DNA of 64,000 nucleotides from Gorsachius magnificus (GCA_034008185.1 CM067081.1:21203821-21267820); one strand, 5' to 3'. Counted from the first letter of the stretch, positions 12,891 through 25,935 are shown. Notes: a model not told the origin generated them from the letters alone. Program-made: numbers and translations.

Positions 12891-15084
12891 CATCAGAAGA
12901 AAAGGCCTTTTTTTACCACATTCAAACTGTATTTCAGTGGTAATTCTATTACTCTCAAAAATTATTCTTACAGAGAGTCTGATAAGACATTTTAACTCCA
13001 TATTTACTTGAACTTAATGTTTACCCATACATTGTAGTCCTAATCTTGAGAATTCACTCATGCTTTTAGCTATTGCTCGTATATTATTATTCTGTACATC
13101 TTTTACACAAATAAAATATCTGTTATTATATTTGTTTTACCAAAAAATGAAAGTACAAAGGGGCTGTGTGTTGAATTTGTAAAGCAGAACTGGGAAGGAA
13201 CCAACACCAAAGAAATATTCATATTCTCCATGCAGTGATACTGCCTGTGCCACTGAGAGTGCCATGGAAAATACAGTGACTCAGTTACTGAGCCCAGTCC
13301 TTCACATGGCTTTGCAAAAGAGTAACTTTATTCATGTGAGTCTTCACACAGATGCTCATGGTATAACTCACCTGCGTAAAATTGCTCCTATGCAGAAATA
13401 CTCGAGTGATTAGGCCCACAGTTTTTACTGAGTGATTCATAGAAAAATTTCCAGCTGAAATACAGGGTTTAAACATGTTGCTGCTCTTTAAGGGCACCCA
13501 AGTTCTTCTAGAAGCTTTTTGGCCTATGTATGGAATTACCTATAGGAAAAAAAAAAGAAGGTGGTACATATATTATGCACAGATTTTTTGAGAGTTATTT
13601 CATTGACATATAGAGAATTTACTGACTGAGCCTCTTCACACAGTGAGAGAAAATTATTTCCCATGGCTTTTTGTATTTATGCTGATGCCACACCTTGGGA
13701 GTCCAAGTTATTTTTAATACTTCTCTAATGTTACTTCTTTTCAAGGGTGGGGGAAGGGCATGATGGAGAAGATTACATTTGATATTTATATTATTATTAT
13801 TACTGCACATGTGATTGTGTCAAGCTGTAAATTCCTTGCTAAATTTTTTAAATCCCTCTGATGTCTGACAAGGAGTTGGAAATATATAAATGTTAAATTT
13901 TATGGTTTTTTCCGTGTTACCGTAGTCTGCAGTTCTATTATAAACTGTCATCTGTAATATAATCAAAGGAAAATTGGTAGGAAACCTTATTGTAGTCCAA
14001 GGAACATTCCTTTTTACATGAACTTACCAACTTTAATAGGATTTAGACTGTCTGGCTCAATCTGGAGCTTTTAGAAAAGCTAGGAAAGACTGAGTCAGAA
14101 AAGAACTTGGTTTTTATGGGATGTCCCCAAAACCTACCTTGATTTACAGTTGTGTATAATGTCACAAAAAATGCTTCCCCATTGAGTCAGAACCTTTCAA
14201 TTGTTAAAAACATGTCTATATTATCCCTAATGCAGTGTTTGTACCTTTCTCATTGCTGACTGACACCACTGTCAGTTTGTAGCTTAAAAAATTAGTAGTG
14301 AATTAAGGGTTGTATAGGTCTGCTTGGCTTCCTTCTCTCCCTTTGCTTTCCTGTTACTGCTTGTTATTTGCATTTGCACTGACAATAGCATGAGTGAGTG
14401 TTTGCCCTGGACCAGGCAGGACATGCAGTAGGAAGGCATGGTTCAAATATAGAAAAAAGCTCTTGCCTTTGCCCCAGGGATCTTTCTTACAGTTTTTTAG
14501 CTAGAAAGGAGTTTCTTACCCAGTAGCAGTGCCCTGCTCCAGCAAGACCAGCCTTTGTCTCCCCCAGCTGGACAGTGTGTGACAGCAGGACCTGCTCTTC
14601 CCAGGAGTGCTGGGACTTGCACTTCTGCCAAGTGCCCAAACTACCAACCAGACCATGGACATCATAACTGAAGAAAGCGCTTGCTCCTGATCTTGCCAGG
14701 AACCAGTACATAGCTTGCCATGCAAGAAGCAGGAAAAGAAAACCTGATGATGCTGGTAGGGTACGAACTCAAGAAAGGACACAAACAGGGGCTCCAGGAC
14801 CTGCTGCCTTGAAGGTGCATGTATTTACTCCACTTCATTATGGATAAAAACAAACTGAAGAGTAGAGGGCAAAGCTGTGGTTCTGCCTTATCCATCTGAA
14901 TGCCCTGAGCATTCTTCTTGCTTGCAAATTATTCCAGTTTCAAAATGCAAGATTGGAAAGGCACACTAGGGAGACCTGCTTAGGGACCTTGGGGAGGTGG
15001 GTCCCAGCCTGGGGCAATGCTTTAACTGCTGGACTATCGTGTCAGCAGTGGGTGCTGGGGTTGCCACCTAGTGAGATGTGAGAG
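12891..15084. other. Non-coding DNA between two CR1 copies
   Basis: AT-rich unique-looking sequence with no supported gene. Around 14487-14895 several overlapping minus-strand frames of 74-88 codons are open. They share the same DNA in different phases and look like chance openings in a locally GC-richer patch. No further repeats were recognised between the flanking CR1 copies. Confidence 0.6.
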
Positions 15085-15545
15085 ATCACAGAATTACAGA
15101 ATGGGAGAGGTTAGAAGGGAGCTTCTAGATCATAGTCCAACCACCCTGCTCAAGAAGGGTCAGCTACAGCCAGTTGCCCAGGACTATGTCCAGATGGCTT
15201 TGGAATATCTCTAAGGATAGAGACTCCACAATCTCTTTGGGCAACCTATCCCATTGTTTGATTACCCTCACAGGACAAAAAGTGTTTCTTGATGCTCAGA
15301 CAGAACCTCCTGTGTTCCAGTTTGTGCCCCTTGCCTCTTGTCTGAGCACTACTAAGAAGAGTCTGGCTCCTTCATTTTCATTCCCTCCCTTCAGGTAGTT
15401 ATATACATCGATAAAATCCCCTGGGGCTCTGTCCTCTAGGCTGGTAAGTCCTGGCTCTCACATTCTCTCCCCATATGGAAGATGCTCCAGTCCCTTAAGT
15501 GTCTTTGTGGTCCTTCACTGGATTTGCTCCAATAAATCCTATTCC
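15085..15545 (-). mobile_element. CR1 LINE fragment, longest copy in the window (minus strand)
   Basis: About 460 bp of CR1 in minus orientation. The plus strand starts with ATCACAGAATTACAGAATGG (diverged octamer tip). It continues with GATCATAGTCCAACC, CTCCACAATCTCTTTGGGCA, TGTTCCAGTTTGTGCCCCTT, TCCTCTAGGCTGGTAAGTCC, CAGTCCCTTAAGTGTCTTTG and TGGTCCTTCACTGGATTTGC. The latter phrases come from the end of the reverse transcriptase frame and the 3' untranslated region. The copy is 5'-truncated and clearly older than the 4957 copy judging by divergence. The plus-strand open frame at 15174-15398 is an antisense reading of this element, a common source of false bird gene models, and is not a gene. 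The inner boundary near 15540 is approximate. Confidence 0.95.
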
Positions 15546-18500
15546 CATTAGGTCCCTAGGCTGTCAGCCAAAGAGATAGAAACTTAACTTCATGGACTGC
15601 TCACCTTCTGAGTGGGCCTGATTTTTTCATACAGTCATTGAAGAGAAGTCCTCAAGTCTGTCTGGCTGAAATCTCTGCAGGCTTTCAAAGGTACTGGAAG
15701 CCTCTCTCCAATTCCAGGGAACTTCTTTGCTTATTTTATGTTGATGGAATCATTTCCCTCTTCTTTCTGTCCAACCAGTGTCAGGTACATACATTCCTGT
15801 GAGCCATCGCTGACTAGAGAATTAGACCTGGCAGACTGTGTTTTGTCCAAAGTGTAAAACAATAGATAACAGATACCAGCCCACAGAGGAGAATCAGGAG
15901 GCAAAGAGATAACATTGGTCTGCCAGTTTGGTCTGACAAAGTCTGAGTTCTTTTACATCTGGATCACTCCCTAAAATTTAGATGAGTTCAGCAGTAGCTG
16001 GATAACATTATTATCAGGTGCCATGTTTGTTGCTTTCAGGGCATCAGCAAAGTCCTGAACTTTACAATGTTTCTCCATAAACTGAACTCTGCAGTTACAA
16101 TTGCTATAGTAGTACGTGGAACTGGGGCCTTCCCAGTATCACTCCTGTTTGTAATGAACAAATCTCTTTATAAAAAATTCACTTATTAGCATAAAGCTAG
16201 TGAATATGAATGTCTAAGGCAGCAGCACTTTTTAACTTGAATTACAGTAAGAATATAGTCAATATCACTCAGTGAGACTGAAACCTAATCTCTTTTTTTT
16301 AATGTATGAACATACTTTTACCCAATCCCCCAAAAATTCATATGTATTTTTCTTTTACGTTTTCTACGCATTTTTGCTCTCACTATTTTTTCTTGTACTT
16401 TGAATTATTATATTTCCATCTTTCTTTTAAATAAACATCCTTTGCTTTTCTATTATCACTAGACTTGTAGTCTCATTCCCATCAATTTATTTCATTGCTT
16501 CATTATTGTAATTCTCCTACAATAGCTAGAGTTTACTATAGTTTTCTGTATGGTATAATGTATCTAAATTAAATTCCTTCCCATTATTCCTGAGATTAGT
16601 CACATTGTAGCTAAGAACAAAATTACATTCCCATTTAAGCCTACTTTTCAGTCCATCCCTCAACGTCCAACTAAGCCCCTTGGAATACGATTTGCCACAG
16701 AGAAGCTGCTGGAGTAGGTCTGGGTTCCTACCCTCTGTTTCTCCTGCTTTTTGCCTCTCCGTCTGGAAAGCCAGCGGAAGCTGCCAGATGGGGTTTGCTC
16801 TCTGGAAGATTGCTCCTTGAGCAATGGTGTATATTGAAAGGAGTGGCATGAGAGAAGGCAGAATTGCACCACAGGAATGATGGCTCTCAGCAAAATTAAG
16901 CACTTGCTTCCACAATCCATGCATGCCATGCCAGCTGAATGGCCTTGGGAGCCTTCACGAACAAACAGGGTGCCAGGAACAGGGAAGAACGATTCATTTA
17001 CTGCTTGTAGCCCCAGCCTCTGGGTGTTGGAAACATCAGGATTCATCCCACCCTTCTGCAGATGTTTGCACAGTGAAGGAGCTATACTTCAGCTGGTCAG
17101 AGGAGAAATGGAGGGTCAGTGCCAAGACAGAGGTATCTAGAGGTAACTGAGATGCTCAAGGATGACCTCCCTGGACTCTGGCAGCTGGGCAAAGACTCCA
17201 TGTCTCCTGTAGACCCTGTGTCATTCTACCAGTCTCATACAGATGTCCTGGATATCTCTGGGCATTGAACGTGGAAGTAGGCACATAAATCTCTTCAGAC
17301 TCCTTTAGAGCGTCATTTCAAGATAGAACCTAGAATAGCTTGGGAGAAATACCCCTGAGAAATGCTGATTTCTTCCCATTTTCTCTGACAGGAGTCTCAA
17401 CGTGTAGCTCAGGCGTGTGAATGTCAACAGTGTCCATCCCAGTGTAAGCTCCTAAGGCCATTTTCAGCACCCATGGGCTTGCTTCCTTGGCCCCACTGCA
17501 GACCTGTTAGGCCTTCTCACAGCTGGCATGTACAATCCCGGACCTGTGGGAGACTCTCCCCTTCCAGAGCAGCACCCGGAGGCCAGACAAGACCCCTGAG
17601 GGCACCTGGGGTGGCAGTAGCTGCTGCTGCTGAGGCAACTGAATCCTGCTCCCAGCTACTGGTGGAGCTCCAGGCTGCTCTGACTGGATGTCCACTGCCT
17701 GTAATGGGAGCTCAGGCATTTAGCTCGTGCATAGACACCAACATGAAAATGTTTTATATTAGAGATGAATCCCTCCTCTAAAATTAGGTGCCATATCCAT
17801 GCCTTCTCAGAATTCAAGATTAGCTGCGAGCAATCAGTGGGTTTCTCTTGTCTTTCTTTCTTGGGGTTTTCTCTTTTCCTTGCTACGGACAGAGTCCCAA
17901 CGCAACAACAGCTTTAGGAAGTCATCAGTGATGTTTGCTGCCCCTCACTCTGGTGTGCAGCAGAGCAAGCAAGAGGGGTTGCTGAGCTGTAACCCATACC
18001 AAATCACAGGAAGTACCTTATACTATATATATGTAATAAAGATATGACAAAAAAAATTTGGCAATGCTAGCTGGAGTAACAATAATGTACACTAGACTTC
18101 ATGACTTCTTATTCATGTGTGTCCCTTTCAGAGCCACAGGCTTTAAAAGAGTTATTGGAGCAGAGGTCCCAAGAGGTATGTTAAAGTACTGGTTCTGCAA
18201 CCACTCAAAGTGGGTCTGCAATATTTGTCTTGTAAACTTTTTGCAACAGCGTTGGGGAGAGCAGTGACCTACTTCAGTTCCACGTTCCTTTTCCATCACC
18301 TCTACCGCATCAATAAGAAAGCGTGGTGTAGCACTGCCAGCAACATCTGCAGAAAAAAAAAAAATTGCAACAACTCACACTTCATGAAACATTATAGTGG
18401 AAAAGAAAATGTGTTCCAAACCACCTTGAGGTTCTGGAGTTAATTCATCATTAAGCATGAGAGACACAGGCGCTGCAGACTTCTGCATTGTTTCCATTGT

Positions 18501-18602
18501 GGAAAGCCCTAGATTTTGCACTGTAGCTGTTACCTTTTGTGCTAGTAGTTGTACATGAGAGTAGTAAGGTTTGAATCATAAAAACTAAGACAAGGGTACA
18601 TT

Positions 18603-18618
18603 AAAAAAAAAAAAAAAA
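18603..18618. repeat. Poly-A run, 16 bases
   Basis: Uninterrupted A homopolymer followed by an AT-rich stretch. No retroposed gene or SINE body is recognisable immediately upstream, and no flanking target-site duplication was seen, so it is called as simple sequence only. Confidence 0.9.
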
Positions 18619-20063
18619 TTAAAAAGCACTGACATGACCCAATCACATCCCAGATGACTGGGAAACAACGAGTGAAAGAAAAGAATGGCACACTTCAGTT
18701 TTGGCCGAGTCTACAAGACTACATTGTTTTTCTCATGATGCAACAGAACAGTCCTTAAATGTATATGGCAACCCTCCGTTGCTTTACAATAGCAAGAACT
18801 CTTGAAAAATGCACATCACTTGGACAACGAATAATGGGGAAAAAAATCGAGGACACCGTGCAGATATGGGAACATGTGTGCAGACAGCAGCGCAGCCACA
18901 TGTGCAACGCGTGAATCTGCAGCTCTGCAGTCTGGCTGGGGTGGCTGCTCCTGGGAACGCTGGCCCTGGGCAGAGTAGATGTGAGTAGATCCATGCAAAT
19001 GGCGCAGAGGGCCACGATCTGGTCCCTACTGCAGGGTGAGATGAGAGCTTCTGTATAACCTGAGTTTCTACAGCTTGGGCTGTTCCTGGCTGAGTAACAT
19101 TTTAGCTGACCTGTGTTCTTCACAGATTGCAAAACTTCCTGTTTTCCAGATAAGACTGTTCCCTCTCATTATTTCTCCATAGCATTTTATACTCTAGTTC
19201 ACTTTTAGTTCTGATACAGGGTTCCATGCTTGTAAATGGAAGACTACCCACCAACAGGCTACATCTCTGTTCTCTGTGATCTCTGTTTTACAACATCCCC
19301 TCTTCCCTTCTCCTGCATGTAGTTCAGGCACAATCTAGATAATGGAGCATTTTTCAGATATTTTTCAATTAGTGTTATAACTGCAGCAAGCGTTTTTGAA
19401 CAGCTCATCTCATTAAAAAACATTTAATACAGTGAATAATCTCCTCTAAAGAGACTGCAGTTATTTCACAACTGAGGAGATGTAGCAACATTCGAAGCAT
19501 ATGTTAAGGTGTGCTGTTCAGTTAGGATGCCAAGTGGCAACTCAAAATTTAACATGAGTTCAGTGAGTATTCTGGGGATTGACTGGGAAAACATGGCTTG
19601 GAAATATCCACAGATAGGAGGAATATAAGGAAGTTCCAAAAAACAAGAAGTAGATGGTGTCCAGAGAGGTCTGGATTATTCTGACATATTAATAGATGGA
19701 CAGTTCTCTTGACCACGTGATAGCCATTGGCTATCAAAAGTCAGGATTTTTGTAATTGAATTACTGGCACTCAATATCTGGGGATTTAAGACAAGCAATC
19801 CAAACCTTAGATTCTCTCCCTTCCTGCAAACAGTCATTCCTGTGATAAACAGCATGCCTACAATTCCACTGGGTTCTATAAAACTTCTGTTCTCTCAGGA
19901 ATAATAGGAATGAACCTTTTTCATTATTACTGGAGCCTTGCTCAGATGTGATTATAATAAATTCATAAAAAAATACAGCTCAGTAATATAAATAACTACC
20001 AAAAGGTAACTACATACTTTCAAATACAGATCTGAACAAATGGGATTCAATGTGAAAACCCCT

Positions 20064-20095
20064 TTGGATTTCAGTAGGGCTGAAATTTCACCCTT
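20064..20095. repeat. Possible ancient amniote interspersed-repeat fragment
   Basis: The stretch contains GGATTTCAGTAGGGCTGAAA followed by TTTCACCC. It closely resembles 51621-51655 elsewhere in this window (TTGATTTCAGTAGGGCCAGA then CACCC). The motif, variants of 'ATTTCAATGGGACTAGAATTTCACCC', is the kind of phrase that recurs in very old interspersed repeats shared by birds, turtles and crocodilians. I do not assign a family name. The match is short, so chance similarity remains possible. Confidence 0.35.
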
Positions 20096-20247
20096 TTCTG
20101 CTCTAAGTTTCTTTTAAAAATGCTTGCTAAAAGAAAAACTTGCTTTTTTGGTTTTTTTGTTCCAGGTTTGTTTTCTGAGAAAAATATATTTTAACAGTAG
20201 AAATCAACTTCTTAAATAATCCAGAATCTCTTTCCTACCTGGTTACG

Positions 20248-20317
20248 CCCATTGAAATGAATGGAACTCCTTGTAGAGTCAAAGCACTACCTTGCCTGAG
20301 TAAGGCTGGTAGATCTC
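20248..20317. repeat. Possible ancient amniote interspersed-repeat fragment
   Basis: The stretch runs from CCCATTGAAATGAATGGAAC to TTGCCTGAGTAAGGCTGGTA and AGATCT. Old amniote repeats carry a very similar order: a 'TTGACTTCAATGGGA' phrase, then 'TTTGCCTGAGTAAGGACTGCAGGAT'. The match is by recollection of those phrases, not by alignment, and no family name is claimed. It has no coding capacity. Confidence 0.4.
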
Positions 20318-21379
20318 AGAAAATAAATTATTTCTGGACTACTAGCATACACGTTAAGTTTTAGCTCAAAAACACCTTTCTGCCAAGTCATGAATTCTCT
20401 GACATTGTTGTTTATGGTTGAAAAGCTCACATATTCTTTGGAGTCATGTCTCAAATGCAATGCTATAATTTCTAGAGGTTTAAGGAATAAACTTAATTGA
20501 TGAAACGTAGTAACGAATCGTGCCTCTTTGGTAGATGTAAATGTGGTTGTCACTCATGTCAATGACCAAGGGGACATTCATGGCTTCAGCTGTAGAACAA
20601 TAGAAACCTGAAAATGACTGTGCTTATTGTCTGTGAAACAATGAAAAACTGTGGTAGGTACATTTTACAGCTATGTCATAAAACCTATCTGAGTAAGAAC
20701 ACATGCTTTTTTGATCATTAGGGTTTTTTTGTTTCCAATTGGATGAGCCAAACTGCACAATACTGTAGAATTTGCTTTGATTTCTATAATGAATCACTAA
20801 AGCAATCCCACAAGGCTATCCGATGTAATAAAAGATTAACTATTTCCTAGTACAAAGAGTCATGTTTATGGAGCTCTGCCAGTAAATTCTCTAATTCAGC
20901 GTAGCAGAAATGCACCTCTGACTATATAGTAGATATTTACTCTAATTCAAGCTGATCCTTTCGTGACACAAAGTCCTGTGTGGTTGCAACTTCTATTAGG
21001 TTTCCATACATCACTGTGTCTCGGGAGACCTAGAAAAAATGGTATTTGGACACCAAAACCTGAACTGAAACAGGCTGCTGGCCCCATTTAGACATTTTGC
21101 CACAGAGGTAAAATGAGTACATTTTGAAGCAATATACAGACATCTTGTTTATTGCAAGTGGAAATAAAAATATCCTTTCTTGCATATACATTGACTGCAT
21201 CTCTACAAATAAAATATATTCTTATGAAATCATAGAATTCTACAGAATCATTTGCACAATACTTTTTGCCTAAACTTCGGGAGGAAAATTTCTCTAAAAG
21301 AAGAGTGAATTTTACACTTCATAGATTACCCATTCTACAAAGAGGCAGCTAAGCTTTCCAAATCACTGTGTACATCTGT

Positions 21380-21434
21380 GACTAGATGACCTCTAGGGGT
21401 CCCTTCCAACCCCAAACATTCTATGATTCTATGA
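21380..21434 (+). mobile_element. CR1 LINE 3' tip (plus strand)
   Basis: Very short CR1 remnant, the only plus-strand copy in the window. It reads GACTAGATGACCTCTAGGGG, then TCCCTTCCAACCCC, and ends in ATTCTATGATTCTATGA, the exact octamer-type 3' terminus of bird CR1. Only about 55 bp are present, so it is an extreme 5' truncation. Sequence type matches the copy at 4957 (CCCTAGAGGT on the complement). No target-site duplication is obvious, which is usual for CR1. Confidence 0.93.
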
Positions 21435-24400
21435 CTATCCTGAGCACATTATTTTGAGTTTTCCATCTCTAAAGTGGCTGTCTAATGAGAACAACATTCC
21501 CTCTGAGGAGGGGATAACACAGGCTACCTGTGGTTTTGCAAATCAGGAGGGGAAAGAGAAGACAGACAAGTATGACAGTCCTCAGGATAGGAGTGTGGTT
21601 TCTTCTTGATTTTTAACTTGTGGTTTCTTCTTGATTTTTTTACTTGTGTTTAAGTCATGGCTCAAATACATTTAATGACTTACCACAGAGGAGAGAATTA
21701 GTGTTAATGGTCCAAATGAATGCTGTTTTCTTGATAAAACTATGAGATAAGACATGTTAGCTTAAACTTCAGTGACAGAGATTTAAGTTAACACGTTTTA
21801 CTCTCAGTTTGCCAGGAATTCCATGCACCAGCTACAGCAGAGCAGCCAACGTGCACATGGTAACTTACATGTATGTTTGTTCCTGATAGACTCCTCCTGA
21901 ACCAGCTTAAGGAACCATGTATATTTGATTAACTAAGATATGCTACTGCTAAAATGAAGTAAGAAAACACCTTTGCAACATTTTATAGTCTAGCAAAGTC
22001 TGGCAGTGTTAGATGTGAGTTCTATTCCCATCAGTGACATTATTTTTGAGGAACTTGATGTATTATAGCTTCATTTTTCATTTCAAGTATTAATATTGAC
22101 TTAATAAAGTACATGAGGAGAGTAGCTGATTTACCATTCAGTCTAGTTTATTTATACATACCTCCAGGTTCTATTTTCAGATGGTCCTTTCAATCTCAGT
22201 AAAAACTTACATCTTTCTTCTAAAATTTGAGTACCAAATGTGGACCATGGCCTTTAGTATGTGTTTGACCTGAATATTTCTAAAGTTCCTATGAAATAAG
22301 TATGTTAGTTTTAATTGAGAGTTTGCTGGATATTTTAAATTCCAGGATCTGAATAAATAGGAAATTGGTCTGAATTCACCAAATAGGTGCTAGTCTGACT
22401 GATATAAATACTCTATGGAAGCTGGGATTGATGCTGGGAAAATTTTGATGTCCTACTTAACAAAAATAAAAAAAGAAGATTTGAGGTGAGCATCTCTGTT
22501 ACCAAAAAGAAGCATGAATTGAAAAAAAAAATAGTATTCTGCTCTGAAAATGGCAAGGTAATCAAGGCCTTATATTGATCTTACGGCTTTTTTATAACTA
22601 AAAGACAAACTGTCAAGGATCATATGCTGTGAAAAGCCCCAACAAACAAGAAATTATTTTGCTTTTTTGCCTTCAGGATCATAGCTCAAAAAATACATAT
22701 TAGAAAATAGTAGTTAAAACCTCAGATATTTATGAGGTGGTTGATAAGAAATTTTTATTTCATTTTTGCGAGGAAAATTGTCTAAGATTCAGTAGATTTA
22801 AGGTCAGCCTTCTACTTTGTGTCAGAATTCCTGTGACCTTGGAGAAATTGTAGTCCAGTTGTTGGCTATTTTGTGCTGCTGTACCTGCAGTCCATGCTGA
22901 CCCCATGGGACTACACTAAGACCAAAGGCATACGGTCCCTGCTGTCAAAGCAAAGCAGCTTTGGACAGGAGGTTAAGCTAGGGCAGTCTTTTTTCCCTTA
23001 GATTTCAAGGGAAACAGCCACAAGTGCTATATGCAAAAGCAAATCACAGAAAGCAGAGAAGAGCTACCATAGGAAATGTTGCTGAAGGCAATTCTTTGCA
23101 CCAAAGTTGTCTGGGGAGGCAAAGGTGCCTCCTTCAAATGGGATAGTTTTAAAAATTTCTTGAAAAGGTACTAACTATTAGAATTTGGGCCAAAATTCAG
23201 ATGAAATAAAAAATTATCTCAAGGTAGCTCTACTCTTTGCTAATAGAACTTATCACTGGTATAAAATCTGTAACTTAATGAAGTAAAAGTAATGGAAAAT
23301 ATTTGAAAATTATTTAACAGTCCTTCTCATGGACTCAATTTTAATGAAATGTGAGCCAGCAGTATTAAGTGAAGCCAGTACTGAGGTGTGCTGAAGATCT
23401 TCACACAATCATTCGTATTACAGATAACGCTCAAAAAAAGGAGCACAAAACAAATCTATTGTGCTGACTCTACTGGGAAAGCAATTAGACTGACTGAACA
23501 TTTTTAGAAACCTAACCCTGATTGCTACTGTATGTGTTGTTGCAGCTCACAAATTATTTTCACATGTTAATAATTCATTTTTTCCACAATAGTATTACTT
23601 ATTGTCTGGTAAGCATATAATTGATTCATTAAATTGTGTAGTTCCTTACGGTTTGACCTCTATTGACGTCTCTGAATTTGTGGCAAGCTATTTTAAAAGA
23701 GCAGAAACATATCACAGCCAGCAGCCTTACACCAGTATAAATATTTTCTACTGTGCTAATGCTGAGAGTTCACTTTCTGGCAGCTTACCAAGAATTTTGC
23801 ATAGGAATGCACTGAGCTGGAGACCCCTATCTAATAAATTTTATCTGACACACTCAAACATCCACTTTTATTACCATGTCTGATTTTCCCATGCTCATAC
23901 AATTTAAAGCTACAGGTTCTCCCTTTCTCTTCTTTGAAGAAAGAGTAATATTTTCAAACAGAATGTCAGAAGGGCACATTATCATGAGCACTTTCATCTG
24001 TGGAAGCTTAATACAAAAGAATGTATACTATATATTCAAAAAATCACATTCTCCCACCAATCTCACCATCCTTCCACAAACACCCCGCAAACAATGCAGA
24101 GAGGGAAAGCATATTTCTGTGACATTTGTACTGTTTATAGGCTGCAATTTTTTTGCACTGCAGAATAACTGCATGTTCTTGAATCTACACATGAAGTGCA
24201 ATGAATTCTGCAATATTTTGGAGGACTTTGTCCCTTCATTATACTTTGTCCAGGGTCTAATTACTGAGGATAATGTCTAAAGTAAAAACACTATGTAAGA
24301 TACCGATAACATTGCTATGATGAATTATAAACTCATGTGAACTGCACATGCTGTCCCTCAGCTGATGTAGCAACGTGTCCACATGTCACTGCAGCAGCGA

Positions 24401-25606
24401 GGGGACATCCAGGGAGGGCACTGCTCACCACCTGCAGCTCTCAGGGCCATCCAGCTAATGGACATCTTAGAGGCTGAAAAGTACAAGGGGGGTCACAATA
24501 TTTGGAAACTGGTTCGATATAAATCTTTTGCTCGTGGCTCAGGTGGAAATCAAGAACTGTCCCAGACAAGATTTTTAATGCAGTGGTTAAATTATTCCCT
24601 ATTCCTGTGCTTATCAGTAACTTTCAGCTTTGCCTAATATTCAAAATTAGTTTAAAGCTATAATAAAAAAACCCCATGCATGTGGATAAGGAGTCACCTC
24701 AGTAAAGATTTCCACAGTCAATTACTTTTTTTCCTCTTGGGGCAAATGGAAAGTCTTCCAAAGTCAAGGACACCTTGCATTGACTCCAATGAATCTTGCA
24801 TTACCTCTCCATGATGTAAATTTACATCAAAACAGAAAAGCCTGCCCCGAGCTTTTGAAAATGTAATTTCATCTAAGGTAACATTTTAACTTTTTTTTTT
24901 TCTCACCAAGAAAAATTAAACTGACCCTTTATCTTTGGACAAAAGGTGAATGATGCAGAAGCTCTGAGAATTTGGGCATTGCTCTTTTTAGGTTTTCCAT
25001 AGTGACAACTGTAGAAAAAGTAAAATAGTGAGTGAAAAGAGTTTTATTCTCTTAATTTTTTTCACCCAGAGATTTTCCCCAAAACTGACAGTTTTCAACT
25101 GACATCCAATGACAAACAAAAAAATCCCCCAAACCCACGTATATTATCCCATTAAAACTATACTTAAATGAGGTTTTAAAGCGAAAAAAGACACTTTAGC
25201 CAAGTTCACATACAAGCATCTAGAATTGCTTGATCTCAAATGTTATTTTCACATGCTCCCAACTTTGGTGCAAACCAGATATAAGTGGGTATTTTTTTAA
25301 AACCTGTTTATTTGTCACTTGCTTAAAATATCAGCACAGTACAATACCTGGGAAACATTTATGCAGATTACAATAACATTGCAAATCAAGCCTGAAATCC
25401 AATGTGAACAAACCCATAAATGGGTATCCAAAAAGCCCTTCATACATTTCATTTGTTAAATTTCACTGTGGTGTGAGGCTGGTAACTTCTCTATCAAGCA
25501 GCTAACCTGAATTGACTAGAGTCAGCTAATTTGCCCAGTAACACAGAGAAAAACCTCCTAAAAACCATAACGGAATTATGCACTGTTTAAGCTGTGATCC
25601 TGGAAG
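21435..25606. other. Non-coding AT-rich DNA with one tandem duplication
   Basis: No gene was supported. A two-copy 25-26 bp tandem repeat lies at 21595-21645. The rest is AT-rich unique-looking DNA. Frames at 23602-23883 and 23876-24280 are the longest (93 and 134 codons); they overlap by a few bases but show no domain, no splice context I can defend and no known protein. Around 24371-24480 there is a small GC-richer patch. Confidence 0.6.
21595..21645. repeat. Two-copy tandem repeat, unit 25-26 bp
   Basis: The unit GTGGTTTCTTCTTGATTTTT plus a short A/T-CTT tail occurs at 21595-21619 and again immediately at 21620-21645. The second copy has one or two extra T and is otherwise almost identical. 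This is a simple local tandem duplication, probably from replication slippage. It is not part of a recognised satellite. Confidence 0.9.
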
Positions 25607-25737
25607 GCCACTGTTGTGGTTTAACCCCAGCCAGCAACTAAGCCCCACACCACCGCTTGCTCAGTCCCCCCTGGTGGGATGGGGGAGAGAATTGGAAGGG
25701 TAAAAGTGAGAAAACTCGTGAGTTGAGAGAAAGACAG

Positions 25738-25743
25738 TTTAGT
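25738..25743 (-). terminator. LTR polyadenylation-signal-like hexamer
   Basis: On the minus strand this reads ACTAAA, one base from the standard AATAAA/ATTAAA signals. It lies about 180 bp downstream of the LTR TATA box, the position expected for the R-U5 polyadenylation signal. Other copies of this LTR type carry ATTAAA here as I recall them, so this copy may be weakened. Confidence 0.5.
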
Positions 25744-25920
25744 AAGACAAAAGCTGTGCACACAAGCAAAGCCAAGCAAGGAATTCATTCACTGCTTCCC
25801 ATGGGCAGGCAGGTGTTCAGCCATCTCCAGGAAAGCAGGGCTCCATCATGCATAATGGTTACTTGGGAAGACAAACGCCATAGCTCTGAACATCTCCCCC
25901 TTCCTTCTTCTATCCCCAGT

Positions 25921-25927
25921 TTTATAT
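25921..25927 (-). promoter_or_regulatory. LTR TATA box
   Basis: The minus strand reads CATATAAA across this site, inside the promoter half of the solo LTR. Together with the CRE-like element about 10 bp upstream it would form the core retroviral promoter and could drive minus-strand transcription toward lower coordinates. Whether it is active cannot be read from sequence. Confidence 0.65.
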
Positions 25928-25935
25928 GCTGAGCA

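Larger units (their letters stand above)
15546..21379. other. Non-coding DNA with low-complexity runs
   Basis: No gene was supported. Features seen are an A run of 12 at 18353-18364, an A run of 16 at 18603-18618, a GC-richer patch at 17460-17720 holding a short GCT repeat near 17620-17634, and old repeat-like motifs at 20064-20095 and 20248-20317. Frames such as 16526-16924 and 16660-17046 (minus) and 17473-17781 (plus) overlap each other on opposite strands and have no family resemblance. A fragment at about 21226-21250 resembles a CR1 octamer tip but has no CR1 body. Confidence 0.6.

Noticed and set aside
15174..15398. Plus-strand frame of 74 codons
   Set aside because: It is the antisense reading of a CR1 LINE, a known source of false gene models in birds.
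21226..21250. ATCATAGAATTCTACAGAATCA resembling a CR1 octamer tip (first 20 bases considered)
   Set aside because: The following sequence contains none of the CR1 body phrases, so the similarity is probably accidental or too decayed to call.
22803..22855. CCTGTGACCTTGGAGAAATT, similar to part of the MIR core
   Set aside because: Only one short phrase matches and the neighbouring MIR phrases are missing.
24511..24523. GGTTCGATATAAA, similar to a tRNA B box
   Set aside because: The consensus fails after the first six bases and no tRNA arms surround it.
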